The notes beneath the pieces were generated by a model. It had not been told where the DNA came from, ran no database searches, and saw only the letters and a program-made list of their open reading frames with translations. A program made the position numbers and the translations under genes. A stretch of DNA of 6,245 nt from JAMOQA01 sp964582785 (GTDB taxonomy: Bacteria; Acidobacteriota; Polarisedimenticolia; J045). Below are positions 6,191 through 6,245 of the stretch, in pieces. Numbering within the stretch: the first letter of the stretch is position 1; each line of letters opens with the position of its first letter. The stretch spans positions 1 to 6,245 of the forward strand of contig CAZOTT010000144.1 of assembly GCA_964582785.1 (NCBI GenBank), read 5' to 3'.

Positions 6191-6245
6191 TGGTGGAGCC
6201 GAGGGGGATCGAACCCCTGACCTCGTGACTGCCAGTCACGCGCTC
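6191..6245 (-). tRNA. tRNA-Ala (anticodon GGC), 3' portion, 5' end outside the window
   Basis: Read on the minus strand, the segment contains the end of the D-arm (GAGCG), anticodon stem CGTGA/TCACG with loop CTGGCAG (T33, anticodon GGC for codons GCC/GCU, A37), variable loop AGGTC, T-stem AGGGG/CCCCT with loop TTCGATC, acceptor strand CGGCTCC, discriminator A and an encoded CCA at 6193-6191. The arrangement matches bacterial alanine tRNAs, including the typical ...GGCTCCACCA end. The 5' acceptor strand and most of the D-arm lie beyond the right edge, so the G3-U70 identity pair cannot be fully checked; position 70 is C-strand here on the visible side. Confidence 0.92.

Noticed and set aside
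1..6245. CRISPR array, insertion sequence or phage attachment site near the tRNA
   Set aside because: No regularly spaced repeats, transposase or integrase motifs, and no second copy of the tRNA 3' end were seen in the window.

Overview
The window is very GC-rich DNA (mostly G/C by eye) that is tightly packed with genes. Protein-level features point to a Gram-negative bacterium: a lipoprotein of the Pal/OmpA peptidoglycan-binding type, two small exported proteins with Sec signal peptides, and an HlyD-type periplasmic adaptor segment. The sequence does not identify the taxon. The composition would suit a high-GC lineage such as Desulfobacterota, Myxococcota or Acidobacteriota, but that is only inference.

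Layout from left to right: (1) Minus strand, 1-2123: the N-terminal ~707 residues of a large multidomain membrane protein whose 3' end lies outside the window. It has a PqqD-like domain, a TPR-like helical segment, an M50 (site-2 protease-like) membrane domain with HEFAH and NPLLRLDG motifs, and an HlyD-type adaptor with a lipoyl half-motif and long coiled coil. (2) Minus strand, 2227-2595: a small, acidic, exported protein resembling the DUF5666-type beta fold, lying 103 bp upstream of gene 1 in the same orientation. (3) Plus strand, 2853-3356: an exported 167-residue protein of unknown function, divergent from gene 2 across a 257 bp intergenic region. (4) A strong palindromic terminator at 3379-3413 between convergent genes. 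(5) Minus strand, 3429-4289: a Pal/OmpA-like lipoprotein with an extra beta-rich domain between the lipid anchor and the OmpA domain. (6) Minus strand, 4337-6091: a polytopic GT-C/ArnT-like glycosyltransferase, upstream of and probably co-transcribed with gene 5. (7) Minus strand, 6191-6245: the 3' part of a tRNA-Ala(GGC), cut by the right edge, followed by two hairpins, the second an intrinsic terminator.

Most of the genes concern the cell envelope. The glycosyltransferase and the Pal-like lipoprotein probably form one transcription unit, suggesting work on surface glycans and on anchoring the outer membrane to peptidoglycan. The PqqD-M50-HlyD fusion looks like a single-chain device for recognising, possibly cleaving and exporting a peptide or small protein; its partners probably lie beyond the left edge. 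It is the most interesting object here, and its substrate cannot be read from this window. No mobile element, CRISPR array or integrase was found, and no gene-free stretch exceeds 300 bp.
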